Source of the DNA: JBKQHQ01 sp052148715
Lineage (GTDB): Bacteria; Pseudomonadota; Alphaproteobacteria; Rhizobiales; Xanthobacteraceae
DNA: 64,000 nucleotides
Reading direction: 5' to 3'
NCBI GenBank assembly: GCA_052148715.1
Contig: JBKQHQ010000248.1
Location: forward strand, 9,816 to 73,815
The position numbers were made by a program, and so were the translations under genes. Numbering within the stretch: position 1 is the first letter of the stretch; each line of letters starts with the position of its first letter. Positions 26,819 to 36,064 of this stretch are shown in pieces. The notes beneath the pieces are model-generated. The model was not told where the DNA came from, made no database searches, and was given only the letters and a program-made list of their open reading frames with translations.

Positions 26819-28054
26819 CTAGGATGACTTTGCGGCAATTTCGGGCAAAAGCTCCCGCGACATCGATCTACCCACAAGGTCAATGTGGAGCGCCTCCTCG
26901 ACCGTTGCGGGGGCAGCCGTCATGTTGCGACGCTCCGCCGCATCGAGCGTTGCCTCGACGAGGGCTGGAATGCCCGCAAAGCCAAGCCGGCCATTAAGGA
27001 ACTCGGCCACGGCCACTTCATTCGAGGCATTAAGGATGGTGGGCGCGGCCCCTCCCATCTCCAGCACGCGGCGCGCCAATGCGATGGACGGGAACCGTGT
27101 GAGATCGGCTTCCTCGAAGCTCAGATTGGCGACGCGAGCGAGGTCGAGCCGCTGGGCTGGACCATCGATCCGCTCCGGCCAGGCGAGGCAGTGGGCAATT
27201 GGGATGCGCATGTCCGGCATGCCCAGCTGTGCCACAACCGACCCGTCGCGGAACTCGACAAGACCGTGCACGATCGACTGCGGGTGCACGAGCACGGCAA
27301 GCTCGCTCGGCGTGAGCGCAAACAAATGGTGCGCCTCGATCAACTCAAGGCCCTTATTCATCATCGTTGCAGAATCGATCGTGACCTTAGGGCCCATCGA
27401 CCAATTGGGGTGCCGCAATGCCTGCTCAGGCGTTGCGGCGCGCATGTCCGCAAGCGGCCAGGTGCGGAACGGCCCCCCCGAGGCCGTCAGGATCACCCGC
27501 GATACGTCCTCGCGCCTCCCGGCCCCGAGCGCCTGGAAAATTGCGTTGTGCTCCGAATCGACCGGCAGCACCGCCGACCCGCTGGCGGCCGCCCGCCGCA
27601 TGAATAAGTGACCGGCACAAACCAGACATTCTTTGTTCGCTAGGGCCACCGTCGCGCCGCGCTCGATGGCCGCAAGCGTCGGCTCGAGGCCGGCGGAGCC
27701 GGTGATGGCCGCCATGACCCATTCGGCCGGCCGCTGCGCGGCTTCCGCGAGCGCACTAGCGCCGGCGCCGGCCTCGATTCCCGAACCCGCGAGATGCTCC
27801 TTCAACTCGCCATAGGCGGCGGGGTCGGCAATGGCGGCAAAGCGTGCGCGGAGGTCCCGCGCCAGTTGTGCCAGGGCGGCGCCGTTGCGGTTGGCACTCA
27901 ACGCCTCGACGCGGTAGCGCCCGGGCTCGCGTTTAAGCAGATCGATGGTGCTAGCGCCAATCGACCCGGTGGCGCCGAGCACGCTGATGCTGCGTTGCGC
28001 CAACGCGGCGCCGGAATTCGGCCGAACGAGAGGTACAGCGGTTGTTTGCGTCAC
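26819..28054 (-). CDS. dxr: 1-deoxy-D-xylulose 5-phosphate reductoisomerase
   Basis: Forms 2-C-methylerythritol 4-phosphate with NADPH, the committed step of the MEP isoprenoid pathway. The GTG at 28054 is chosen: it overlaps the cdsA stop (GTGA junction) and gives VTQTTAVPLVRPNSGAALAQRSISVLGATGSIGAST with the NADPH GxTGSIG loop. Other motifs are VALANKECLVCAG, PVDSEHNAIFQ, SGGPFRTWP and HPNWSMGPKVTIDSATMMNKGLELIEAHHLF. The 411-residue length is normal. It feeds the uppS gene two positions upstream. Confidence 0.95.
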   Translation of the reverse strand: MTQTTAVPLVRPNSGAALAQRSISVLGATGSIGASTIDLLKREPGRYRVEALSANRNGAALAQLARDLRARFAAIADPAAYGELKEHLAGSGIEAGAGASALAEAAQRPAEWVMAAITGSAGLEPTLAAIERGATVALANKECLVCAGHLFMRRAAASGSAVLPVDSEHNAIFQALGAGRREDVSRVILTASGGPFRTWPLADMRAATPEQALRHPNWSMGPKVTIDSATMMNKGLELIEAHHLFALTPSELAVLVHPQSIVHGLVEFRDGSVVAQLGMPDMRIPIAHCLAWPERIDGPAQRLDLARVANLSFEEADLTRFPSIALARRVLEMGGAAPTILNASNEVAVAEFLNGRLGFAGIPALVEATLDAAERRNMTAAPATVEEALHIDLVGRSMSRELLPEIAAKSS

Positions 28055-28917
28055 CACAGCAGCAACCCACGCGCGGGGGCGTCCAGTCCGGCTCGCATGA
28101 AGCCGAGGAGCGCGCCCGCGACCGAAGCTGCCCAGAACGCATCCAAACGATCCATAACTCCACCATGCCCCGGAATGATATGGCTGGCATCCTTGACCCC
28201 GAACCGGCGCTTGATGCCCGATTCGAGCAAATCGCCCGCCTGGCCGACGATCGAAAGCGCCCCCCCAAGGGCGGCAATCGGCCATACATGGCCCAATCCG
28301 GCGAGCTTTGCCACCACAATTGCCGCAATCACCGCCGCGAGCGTTCCGACGAACGCGCCCGACCAGGTCTTATTCGGGCTGACGCGGGGCCACAGCTTGG
28401 GACCTTGGAGCGCCCGACCGGCGAAATAACCGGCGATGTCGGTGGTCCAAACGAGGGCAAACAGGAGCAGGATCGCAAGCAGGCCCCACTGGGGGTCGGC
28501 CCGCAAAGCGGTAAGAGCGACCACAAACGCGCCGCCATAAAGGACTCCAGCCGCGATCCACAGCCGCCGCTGCGACCCGGCGAGCAGGCCCGATCCAACG
28601 GCTCCGACCCCGACGACGATCATGGCTGCAAGCGCCCGGTTGAGGCCGAGCAGCACGAGCGCAAGGGCGAGCGAAAAGCCACCGCCAGCAAATTCGCGGG
28701 GCCAGTGTTGCCGGTCAACGAGCGACATCCATTCCCAAACCATGGCGACGGCCGCGAGACCCCAAAAAAGTGCGAAGAGCCAGCCGCCCGCATAAGCGGT
28801 GCCGACGGCGAGCGGCGCCAGAACGAGGGCCGAGCCGATACGCAGGAGATCGACCTGGCGTCCCCGAGCGCCCCGATCGATCCTGCGCACGCCCAGGTCG
28901 GCCGGCGCCACGGTCAT
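28051..28917 (-). CDS. cdsA: Phosphatidate cytidylyltransferase (CDP-diglyceride synthase)
   Basis: Makes CDP-diacylglycerol from phosphatidic acid and CTP for phospholipid synthesis. It is an integral inner-membrane protein of 288 residues with about eight hydrophobic segments. The C-terminal family signature is intact: SGIKRRFGVKDASHIIPGHGGVMDRLD (residues about 228-255). It overlaps uppS (ATGA) on one side and dxr (GTGA) on the other, so the three are translationally coupled. Confidence 0.95.
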   Translation of the reverse strand: MTVAPADLGVRRIDRGARGRQVDLLRIGSALVLAPLAVGTAYAGGWLFALFWGLAAVAMVWEWMSLVDRQHWPREFAGGGFSLALALVLLGLNRALAAMIVVGVGAVGSGLLAGSQRRLWIAAGVLYGGAFVVALTALRADPQWGLLAILLLFALVWTTDIAGYFAGRALQGPKLWPRVSPNKTWSGAFVGTLAAVIAAIVVAKLAGLGHVWPIAALGGALSIVGQAGDLLESGIKRRFGVKDASHIIPGHGGVMDRLDAFWAASVAGALLGFMRAGLDAPARGLLLW

Positions 28918-29666
28918 GACCCCGTCCGCGCCGCAAGACCCCCGAAGCGGCGCTCGCGCTGACGGAACTCGGTGACCGCCGCTTCGAGCTGTGGGCGATC
29001 GAAATCGGGCCAGTGGGTCGGAACGAAGACGAGCTCGCTATAGGCTGCCTGCCACAGGAGAAAATTCGACAGCCGTAACTCGCCGCCGGTTCGAATGAGT
29101 AGATCCGGGTCGGGTAGATCCGGCGCGTGGAGATAGCCGGCCAAGAGATCGGCATCGATCGAGGCCGCCTCGATCCGTCCGGCGGCCGCCTCCTGCGCGA
29201 GGCGCTTCGCCGCCCGCGCAATCTCCTGCCGCGCGCCGTAATTGAAGGCGACGACGAGCGTGAGCCGACCATTCGCCTTGGTCAGGTCTTCTGCTTCTTG
29301 GAGCAGCCGCTTGATGTCCGGCGCGAGGCTTTCCAGTTCGCCGATCACGCGCACCCGTACACCGTTGCGATGCAGCTCGGCGAGATCGTTGCGAATGAAG
29401 CGCCGCAGCAGCCCCATCAGATCGAGAATCTCCGCGCGCGGCCGCGACCAGTTCTCGGCGCTGAAGGAAAAGATCGTGAGCACCTGGATGCCGAGGTCGG
29501 AAGCCGCGCGCACTGTGCGCCGCATGGCCTCAACGCCGCGTCGATGTCCTTCGCCGCGCGGCAGGCCGCGTGCCGCAGCCCACCGGCCATTGCCATCCAT
29601 GATGATTGCGACATGGCGCGGTGCCTCGAAGGCGTCGCTTGAGAGATTGGGCAGCGCGTCGGCCAT
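28914..29666 (-). CDS. uppS: Undecaprenyl diphosphate synthase (housekeeping copy)
   Basis: Cis-prenyltransferase making the C55 lipid carrier for peptidoglycan and O-antigen from farnesyl-PP and isopentenyl-PP. The ATG at 29666 gives MADALPNLSSDAFEAPRHVAIIMDGNGRWAAARGLPRGEGHRRG. Catalytic Asp in MDGNGRW, FSFSAENWSRP, and DLLIRTGGELRLSNFLLWQAAYSELVF are all present. Length is 250 residues. It lies in the conserved frr-uppS-cdsA-dxr string. A second, divergent copy is at 49505-50236. Confidence 0.96.
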   Translation of the reverse strand: MADALPNLSSDAFEAPRHVAIIMDGNGRWAAARGLPRGEGHRRGVEAMRRTVRAASDLGIQVLTIFSFSAENWSRPRAEILDLMGLLRRFIRNDLAELHRNGVRVRVIGELESLAPDIKRLLQEAEDLTKANGRLTLVVAFNYGARQEIARAAKRLAQEAAAGRIEAASIDADLLAGYLHAPDLPDPDLLIRTGGELRLSNFLLWQAAYSELVFVPTHWPDFDRPQLEAAVTEFRQRERRFGGLAARTGS

Positions 29667-29691
29667 GGCGGAAATCGGCACCCTTGCTTGC

Positions 29692-30255
29692 TCAGACGGT
29701 GAGAATTTCCTTCTCCTTGCCGGCAAGCATCTGATCAATCTCGCCGATCGCGTGATCGGTCGCCTTCTGCACTTGGTCGGCCATGTTCTTATGGTCGTCC
29801 TCGCTGATCTTGTGGTCTTTTTCCATTTTCTTCAGCGTATCGAGCCCGTCGCGGCGCACATGGCGCACGGCGACACGCGCCGCCTCGGTGTATTTGTGGG
29901 CAACTTTGACGAGCTCCTTGCGGCGCTCCTCATTGAGCTCGGGGATGCGCAGGCGCACGACCTGCCCCTCCGTCGCCGGTGACAGGCCAAGATTGGAGTT
30001 GACGATCGCCTTCTCGACCGCGTGCACCGTCGATCTGTCCCATACCTGCACGCTGATCAGTCGCGGCTCGGGAACGCTGACCGTGGCAAGCTGGTTGAGC
30101 GGCATATGCGAGCCGTAGGCTTCGACCTGGATCGGTTCGAGGAGGCTTGCCGAGGCGCGGCCGGTACGCAATCCGCCAAGCTCCTGCTTGAGCGCATTGA
30201 TCGCCCCTTGCATGCGCCGCTTGAGTTCGTTGATGTCGTACGCTGTAGTTGCCAT
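29692..30255 (-). CDS. frr: Ribosome recycling factor
   Basis: Splits the post-termination ribosome together with EF-G. The 187 residues begin MATTAYDINELKRRMQGAINALKQELGGLRTGRASASLLEPI, the classical RRF start of helix 1 and the invariant LRTGRAS. The C-terminal helices contain RRDGLDTLKKMEKDHKISEDDHKNMADQVQKATD. It lies between pyrH and uppS, the standard order. Confidence 0.97.
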   Translation of the reverse strand: MATTAYDINELKRRMQGAINALKQELGGLRTGRASASLLEPIQVEAYGSHMPLNQLATVSVPEPRLISVQVWDRSTVHAVEKAIVNSNLGLSPATEGQVVRLRIPELNEERRKELVKVAHKYTEAARVAVRHVRRDGLDTLKKMEKDHKISEDDHKNMADQVQKATDHAIGEIDQMLAGKEKEILTV

Positions 30256-30342
30256 GACGCGCGCTCTCGAAACAAAATGCCGGCATGAATATATCGGGCG
30301 GGCCGCTGATTGGTCGTCTTGACCGCGACAGCCGTCAAATCG

Positions 30343-31059
30343 CTAGCCGCCCACCACGGTCACGTGGCCCTCGCCACGCAGGACGGCCTCGATCGCGCCC
30401 GGGCGCGCGATCGAGAAGACGATGATAGGCATATGGTTCTCCCGGGCAAGCGCGAAGGCGGTCGAGTCCATGACTTTGAGGTCGCGTTCGATCGCCTCGT
30501 CATGGGTCAGCCGATCGTAGCGCTTGGCGCTCGGATCCTTTTTCGGATCGGCGCTGTAGACACCATCGACATTGGTCGCCTTGAGGACGGCATCGCAGCC
30601 CATCTCGGCCGCACGGAGGACTGCAGTGGTATCGGTTGTGAAGAACGGATTACCGGTGCCGCCGGCGAACAGCACGACACGGTTATCGGCGAGATGCCGC
30701 AGCGCCCGCTGTCGCTCGTAGGTCTCGCACACCTGCGGCATCGCCAGCGCCGACATGGTACGGCACGAGGCGCCCGCGCGCTCGACCGCCGTCTCGAGCA
30801 CCAGCGCGTTGACCACTGTCGCGAGCATTCCCATGGCGTCGGCGGTCGCGCGGGGCAACCCGGCGCCGGTCACCGCAACGCCGCGCAGAATGTTGCCGCC
30901 CCCGACGACGACGCCAATAGCGGCGCCGAGTGCATGGGCGGCGACGAGGTCGGCGGCGATGCGGTCGATCGTCGGCTGATGAACTCCGTAACCCTCCCCG
31001 CCGGCGAGCGCCTCGCCCGAGACCTTTACCATCACGCGGCGGTATATCGGCTCAGCCAT
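30343..31059 (-). CDS. pyrH: UMP kinase
   Basis: Phosphorylates UMP to UDP, the bacterial hexameric type. The ATG at 31059 gives MAEPIYRRVMVKVSGEALAGGEGYGV, the family start, with 238 residues. An in-frame GTG at 31077 would add six. Motifs: VKVSGEAL (phosphate loop Lys), IGVVVGGGNILRG, FAGGTGNPFFTTDTTAVLRA and ATNVDGVYSADPKKDPSA. It lies between tsf and frr. Confidence 0.96.
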   Translation of the reverse strand: MAEPIYRRVMVKVSGEALAGGEGYGVHQPTIDRIAADLVAAHALGAAIGVVVGGGNILRGVAVTGAGLPRATADAMGMLATVVNALVLETAVERAGASCRTMSALAMPQVCETYERQRALRHLADNRVVLFAGGTGNPFFTTDTTAVLRAAEMGCDAVLKATNVDGVYSADPKKDPSAKRYDRLTHDEAIERDLKVMDSTAFALARENHMPIIVFSIARPGAIEAVLRGEGHVTVVGG

Positions 31060-31156
31060 GGTGCGAACTCTATCCACTTCCTCGCCAAGAAACGGGTGCT
31101 GAGGAGGGGGTCGCGTGCCGCAGCCGGCGGCCTAGCCTGTTCAAACGAGATCGGCT

Positions 31157-32053
31157 CTACGCGGCTTCCGCCTCATGCTTTTCGATACCCTCTCCGAGCG
31201 CGTAGCGCACGAAGCCCGAGAGCTTGATCGGTGCGCCGACCTTGCCCTCGGCCTCTTTCAGCGCCTGTGCCACGCTCTTGCTCGGGTCGTGGATATAGGC
31301 CTGATCGAGGAGGCAGACCTCCTTGTAGAAGGTTTTGAGCCCGGATTCGACAATCTTATCGATGACGTTGGCGGGCTTTCCTTGCGCCCGAAACTTGTCC
31401 GCAAGCACGTCTTTCTCGCGCGCGATCAACGACGGATCGAGCCCGGCGGCGTCGAGCGCCTGCGGGTTTGTCGCCGCTACATGCATAGCTACCAGGCGTC
31501 CGAGCGGGGCAAGCTCGTCCGTCTTGCCGGATGATTCCAGACCGACGATGACGCCGATCTTGCCGAGGCCGTCGGCCAGCGAATTGTGCACATAGCTGCC
31601 GACCACGCCCTCGGCGACCGAAAGGGAGGCAGCGCGCCGCAGCGTCATGTTCTCGCCGATCGTTGCGATCGCCGAAGCCAAGGCATGCTCGATGGTAGAA
31701 TCTCCCACTTTGGCCGCCTTGATCGTCTCAAGGTCCGTCCCAGCCTCAAGGGCGACCTGCGCAACCATCTTGACTAGTCCCTGGAACAGGTCGTTGCGGG
31801 CGACGAAATCTGTCTCGGAATTGACCTCGACGACGACGCCCTTGCGCGGCGCGAGCATGACGCCAATCAGCCCTTCGGCCGCCACGCGTCCGGCCTTCTT
31901 CGCCGCCTTGGCAAGCCCCTTCTTGCGCAGCCAATCGACCGCGGCTTCCATGTCGGCGCCGGTCTCCCCGAGCGCTGCCTTGCAGTCCATCATACCCGCG
32001 CCGGTCTTGTCGCGGAGCTCCTTAACCATGGTGGCGGTTACAGTCGGTGCCAT
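31157..32053 (-). CDS. tsf: Translation elongation factor Ts
   Basis: Nucleotide exchange factor for EF-Tu. The ATG at 32053 gives MAPTVTATMVKELRDKTGAGMMDCKAALGE, with the UBA-like N-terminal domain, then VNSETDFVARND, the EF-Tu core motif. The 298-residue length is usual for alphaproteobacteria. A short spacer separates it from rpsB upstream. Confidence 0.97.
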   Translation of the reverse strand: MAPTVTATMVKELRDKTGAGMMDCKAALGETGADMEAAVDWLRKKGLAKAAKKAGRVAAEGLIGVMLAPRKGVVVEVNSETDFVARNDLFQGLVKMVAQVALEAGTDLETIKAAKVGDSTIEHALASAIATIGENMTLRRAASLSVAEGVVGSYVHNSLADGLGKIGVIVGLESSGKTDELAPLGRLVAMHVAATNPQALDAAGLDPSLIAREKDVLADKFRAQGKPANVIDKIVESGLKTFYKEVCLLDQAYIHDPSKSVAQALKEAEGKVGAPIKLSGFVRYALGEGIEKHEAEAA

Positions 32054-32107
32054 AGCTGAGTGATCCTGTTGGGCACGGGGCATACGCGCCTAAGGGGCGC
32101 GTATGCC

Positions 32108-33112
32108 CTAGTCGGCCTCGGCCTCTGCGCCAAACTTTTTCGCCTGGGCGATCCAGCCCTCGACGCGCCCGGGCAGCCCCACCTCTTCGCCGATCCGGTG
32201 GGCCGCTGCTGGACCAAGCTCGGCAATTTGCCAGAAGTGGAAGACTCCAAGGTCGTTGAGCTTCTTTTCAATCGTGGGCGAGACCCCTGTGAGTTTCTTT
32301 AGATCGTCCGCGACACCGCGCGGGCCCGACAGAGCCTCGAAGCCGCCGGCCTCGGCGGGCGCCGGCAGCTCTTCGGCAATCGGCTCCGCGGCGGCGCCGA
32401 CATCGAACCCGGCCTCGCCTTGAGCTCGCGACAGACCGTCGATTGCCGCCTTGGAGATGAGGTCGCAATAAAGGGTCAAGGCGCGGCTCGCATCGTCATT
32501 GCCGGGCACGACATAGGTGATCCCGTCAGGGTCGCAGTTGGTGTCGACCACGGCGGCAACCGGCAAGCCGAGCCGCCGCGCTTCCTTGATCGCGATATCC
32601 TCCTTATTCGTGTCGATCACGAACAGGAGGTCGGGCAACCCGCCCATATCCTTGATGCCGCCCAACGCCCGATCGAGCTTGTCGCGCTCGCGCTGCAAGG
32701 TCAGACGCTCTTTTTTGGTGTAGCCCTGCGCCTCGCCGGAATTGAGCATCTCATCGAGCTTGCGCAGGCGCGAGATCGATTGCGAGATGGTTTTCCAATT
32801 GGTCAGCGTGCCGCCGAGCCAGCGCGAATTGACGTAATATTGCGCGCAACGCTTGGCCGCGTCGGCGATCGCGTCCTGCGCCTGACGTTTGGTGCCGACG
32901 AAGAGGATACGCCCGCCCTTGGCGACGGTATCGCTCACCGCTTGCAACGCGCGGTGCAAGAGCGGCACCGTCTGCGCGAGATCGACGATGTGGATGTTGT
33001 TGCGGACGCCGAAGATGAACTCGTTCATCTTCGGATTCCAGCGATGAGCCTGATGGCCGAAGTGAACGCCAGCTTCCAACAGCTGGCGCATCGAGAAGTC
33101 GGGCAACGACAT
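32108..33112 (-). CDS. rpsB: 30S ribosomal protein S2 with C-terminal extension
   Basis: Binds the 30S neck and helps recruit S1. The first 230 residues are canonical S2 (MSLPDFSMRQLLEAGVHFGHQAHRWNPKMNEFIFGVRN; PVAAVVDTNCDPDGITYVVPGNDDA). A further 100 residues follow: an acidic linker (EPIAEELPAPAEAGGFEA) and a helix-hairpin-helix-like unit (DLKKLTGVSPTIEKKLNDLGVFHFWQIAELGPAAAHRIGEEVGL). Extensions of this type are known in alphaproteobacterial S2. The gene heads the rpsB-tsf-pyrH-frr cluster. Confidence 0.96.
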   Translation of the reverse strand: MSLPDFSMRQLLEAGVHFGHQAHRWNPKMNEFIFGVRNNIHIVDLAQTVPLLHRALQAVSDTVAKGGRILFVGTKRQAQDAIADAAKRCAQYYVNSRWLGGTLTNWKTISQSISRLRKLDEMLNSGEAQGYTKKERLTLQRERDKLDRALGGIKDMGGLPDLLFVIDTNKEDIAIKEARRLGLPVAAVVDTNCDPDGITYVVPGNDDASRALTLYCDLISKAAIDGLSRAQGEAGFDVGAAAEPIAEELPAPAEAGGFEALSGPRGVADDLKKLTGVSPTIEKKLNDLGVFHFWQIAELGPAAAHRIGEEVGLPGRVEGWIAQAKKFGAEAEAD

Positions 33113-33220
33113 TGTATTCTCCGGTTATGCCGCCGCGGACCCGTGAGCCTGCTCCGAGCTTAGTCTCGGCTCAAGCCACCGGACGGTCACAAGACCAAGA
33201 TCCGCGTGAGAGATGTGGTG

Positions 33221-33249
33221 TATATAGCGGCGCATCCGATCGGAAGCAA
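33221..33249 (-). promoter_or_regulatory. Probable rpsB promoter
   Basis: On the minus strand TTGCTT (33249-33244), a 17-bp spacer, then TATATA (33226-33221), about 100 bp ahead of the rpsB ATG. The long leader would leave room for S2-mediated autoregulation, but I did not identify a specific leader fold. Confidence 0.5.
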
Positions 33250-33332
33250 GGCGTGCCCAAGGCACCGGCAGACGGCGCCGCGGGCAGTTCGTTATGATGG
33301 GTGTCCGGACAAGAGAGAGGGGCAGGGGTAAT

Positions 33333-34325
33333 TTGACCGCACGCGTAAAACTCACGATCGCGACCACCGACTACGATCATTTCCGCGACTTTCGCCTCGG
33401 CGCCGTCGCGGCCGAAGGGATCGAGCCGACTTGGCTCACGCTCGGACACCACGAGATCTTCGCCCGGTTCACCTTCAACCGCGAATGGGAGGTGAGCGAG
33501 CTATCGTTCGCCAAGTTCATGGCCCAAGTGACGCGCGCTGATTCCGATATCATCGGCTTGCCGGTCGTCTGCTCGCGCCTGTTCCGCTTCTCTTCGTTCT
33601 ATGTGAACCGCAACAGCCGTATCGAGACGCCCGAAGACCTCAAAGGCAAGCGGATCGGCTCGCCCGAATGGGCTCACACCGCCGCCGTCTACATGCGCGG
33701 CTGGCTCGGCGACGAGTGCGGCGTCAAACTGCAGGACGTGCATTGGCTTCAGGCCGGCGTCAATGCGCCCGGCCGGATCGAGAAGGTCGAGCTCAGCCTG
33801 CCGAGCGGGTTGGAACTCACACGGGTCGCCGAGAAATCGCTGAGCGAGATGCTGGCTGCGGGCGAGCTCGACTGCGCCATCATCGCGCGCCCGCCGGATT
33901 GCTTTCTCGAGGGCCATGCGGACGTCGTCCGGCTGTTTCCGGATTATCTTGCCATGGAGGAGGCCTACTACGCGCGCAGCAAGGTCTGGCCGATCATGCA
34001 CATCATCGCGATGCGCAAGGCCATTCTCGATGCAAATCCGTGGATCGCGCGCAACCTATACAATGCCTTCCTCGAATCGAAGCGCCGCAGTGTTGAGCGG
34101 CTGCTCGATCCGGCCGTGTCGCGCTATCCCCTGCCCTGGCTCCCGACCTACGCGCGCAATATGCGCGATCTTTTCGATGGCGATCCCTTCCCCTTCGGCA
34201 TCGAGGCGAACCGGCCGACACTCGAGCAGTTCCTGCGCTATGCCTACGAGCAGGGCATCGCCCACCGCCACGCCACGCCCGAAGAAATTTTTCCGACGGG
34301 AATCACGACCTTAGTGATCGTATGA
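33333..34325 (+). CDS. 4,5-dihydroxyphthalate decarboxylase-like protein (PBP2 fold)
   Basis: Resembles the Pht5/4,5-dihydroxyphthalate decarboxylase family, which has a periplasmic-binding-protein type 2 fold without a signal peptide. Typical parts are LTIATTDYDHFRDFRLGAVAAEGIEPTWL, FARFTFNREWEVSELSFAKFMAQV, IGLPVVCSRLFRFSSFYVNRNSRIETPEDLKGKRIGSPEWAHTAAVYMRGWLGDECGV and PDCFLEGHADVVRLFPDY. I favour the TTG at 33333, which has AGAGAGGGGCAGGGG just upstream, over the ATG at 33294. The substrate is not determined: many homologues sit outside phthalate clusters, and no dioxygenase lies nearby. It faces away from rpsB. Confidence 0.8.
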   Translation: MTARVKLTIATTDYDHFRDFRLGAVAAEGIEPTWLTLGHHEIFARFTFNREWEVSELSFAKFMAQVTRADSDIIGLPVVCSRLFRFSSFYVNRNSRIETPEDLKGKRIGSPEWAHTAAVYMRGWLGDECGVKLQDVHWLQAGVNAPGRIEKVELSLPSGLELTRVAEKSLSEMLAAGELDCAIIARPPDCFLEGHADVVRLFPDYLAMEEAYYARSKVWPIMHIIAMRKAILDANPWIARNLYNAFLESKRRSVERLLDPAVSRYPLPWLPTYARNMRDLFDGDPFPFGIEANRPTLEQFLRYAYEQGIAHRHATPEEIFPTGITTLVIV

Positions 34326-34397
34326 ATGACAGGGATCAGATGTCAGTGATCGGGTCCGATATATTCTTTATATCTATGCCCTCTGATCATTGATTCC

Positions 34398-34931
34398 TCA
34401 CGGAATGCCTGTGAGCGATCCCGGCTCTTTCGGCGGCGTCGCGCTGGTCCACAAGACACGGCGGACGCCAGGCGTGTTGGCGGGGCGCTGTATCGCTGCA
34501 GCCCGAACAAACAGCACTCGGCGTTTCATGGCCATGCCCGGCACTCGCGCCAGCCGCAGCCTTGCTCGAACGGTGGCAGGATGATGCTCGCTGGCCGGCT
34601 CGGCCTTGCGGGCGGGCTGGACCGTATTGGTCGTCTCAGGCACCGGAGCCGGGAGAGCGGCAGGCAATTCGGGAGCAGGCGCGGCCGGGCCGGCCGGCTC
34701 CTCGGCCAAGGCGCTACGCGTCACGTCATCTTGCATAGCGGGCCCGCCGATTGTTTCCACGGCGGGAGAGTGGCGCAGCCGCGCGAAGCGCGCTTGATCC
34801 TTGGCCTCGCGATCTGTGGCAGGCCGCGGCGAGCCGAGAATGCGCAGCGGATCTTCGGGAAATCCCGCGCGCGAGAATGCAATAAGGCTTACGCCCGAGC
34901 ATAAGCACAGACAGATGATGATGAGCCGCAT
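34398..34931 (-). CDS. Hypothetical exported Pro/Ala-rich protein
   Basis: Not recognised. The 177 residues begin with a short hydrophobic stretch, MRLIIICLCLCSGVSLIAFS, probably a signal peptide or lipoprotein-like leader (a cysteine is present but no clear lipobox). A low-complexity Ala/Pro segment follows at about 75-110 (EEPAGPAAPAPELPAALPAPVPETT), then a basic tail. Such composition suggests a periplasmic linker-like protein. It converges with the dihydroxyphthalate-decarboxylase-like gene. The coding call rests on the plausible leader and ORF length only. Confidence 0.5.
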   Translation of the reverse strand: MRLIIICLCLCSGVSLIAFSRAGFPEDPLRILGSPRPATDREAKDQARFARLRHSPAVETIGGPAMQDDVTRSALAEEPAGPAAPAPELPAALPAPVPETTNTVQPARKAEPASEHHPATVRARLRLARVPGMAMKRRVLFVRAAAIQRPANTPGVRRVLWTSATPPKEPGSLTGIP

Positions 34932-35199
34932 TGCACAGAATCCTTACCCGGCCCGGGTGCAGCATCAGCTGGCGCCCGGCGAAGTACCAGAGAATCAACG
35001 AGAATTGGCCTCCTCGTCGGAATCCCTTCTGCCCCGGCAATGGGGACGGATTTGTGAAAATGTTACGGCGGCATGAGGGTAATGATGGTTAGCTGGCACC
35101 GATTTAGCCCTTGAACCGCCGGTCATTGCTTGCTTGTGTCCGAAATGATCTGCATGCGCGAATACGGCGCATCGCGCCCATTCAGCAAAGATCACCCGC

Positions 35200-36042
35200 A
35201 TGGCCGCTCCCGATCGTTTCCTGCTCGCCAGCGTGATGGGCTGGCCCGTGATGCATTCGCGTTCGCCGAAGCTGCATAATTACTGGTTCGCACAGCACGG
35301 CCTGCCCGGAACCTATGTGCCGCTCGCCATCAAGCCGGAAGGCCTGCGCGCGGCGCTGCGCGCGCTGCCGGCGCTAACCTTCGCCGGGACCAATCTGACC
35401 ATCCCGCACAAGGAGACGGCGCTCTCCATAGTCGATGAAGTGGAGGCCACCGCGCGGCGCATCGGCGCTATCAGTTGTGTCGCCGTGCGGGCGGATGGAT
35501 CGCTGGCGGGCAGTAACAACGACGGCTTCGGGTTCATCGAAAGCCTGTCGCAGGAGCAGCCGGGCTGGCGTGCCGATGCGGGACCAATCGTGGTCATCGG
35601 CGCGGGCGGCGGGGCGCGCGCGGTCGTCTATAGCCTCGCCGAGCGCGGAGCGCGCGAGATCCGCCTGCTCAATCGCACGGCCGAACGCGCGCAGGGGTTG
35701 GCGCGCGAGTTCGGCGCGCCGATCAAGGCCCTGCCCTGGGCCGAGCGCGGCGAATCGCTCGCGGATGCGGCGATGCTCGTCAACACGACGAGCCAGGGCA
35801 TGGCCGGTCAGCCGGCGCTCGATCTGAAACTGGACCGGCTGCCGGCCACCGCGCTCGTCGCCGACATCGTCTATATTCCGCGCGAGACGCCGCTCCTCAC
35901 TGCAGCACGGCTGCGCGGCAACCGCAGCATCAACGGTCTCGGAATGTTGCTGCATCAGGCGCGCCCGGCCTGGAAGGTGTGGTTCGGCATCGACCCGCAA
36001 GTGACGCCGGAGCTGCGCGCTCTGATCGAGGCGACGATTTGA
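35200..36042 (+). CDS. aroE: Shikimate dehydrogenase (NADP+)
   Basis: Reduces 3-dehydroshikimate in aromatic amino acid synthesis, upstream of the chorismate used by TrpE. The 280 residues show GWPVMHSRSPKLHNYWF (shikimate-binding SxS), GTNLTIPHKETAL (catalytic Lys), SNNDGFGFIESL (catalytic Asp), the NADP loop VVIGAGGGARAVVYSLAERG with LLNRTAERA, and the C-terminal NGLGMLLHQARPAWKVWFG. Start ATG 35200. It converges on a class II aldolase gene with a 22-bp gap. Confidence 0.95.
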   Translation: MAAPDRFLLASVMGWPVMHSRSPKLHNYWFAQHGLPGTYVPLAIKPEGLRAALRALPALTFAGTNLTIPHKETALSIVDEVEATARRIGAISCVAVRADGSLAGSNNDGFGFIESLSQEQPGWRADAGPIVVIGAGGGARAVVYSLAERGAREIRLLNRTAERAQGLAREFGAPIKALPWAERGESLADAAMLVNTTSQGMAGQPALDLKLDRLPATALVADIVYIPRETPLLTAARLRGNRSINGLGMLLHQARPAWKVWFGIDPQVTPELRALIEATI

Positions 36043-36064
36043 TGGCAGTCGCGCTCGGGCGGGG

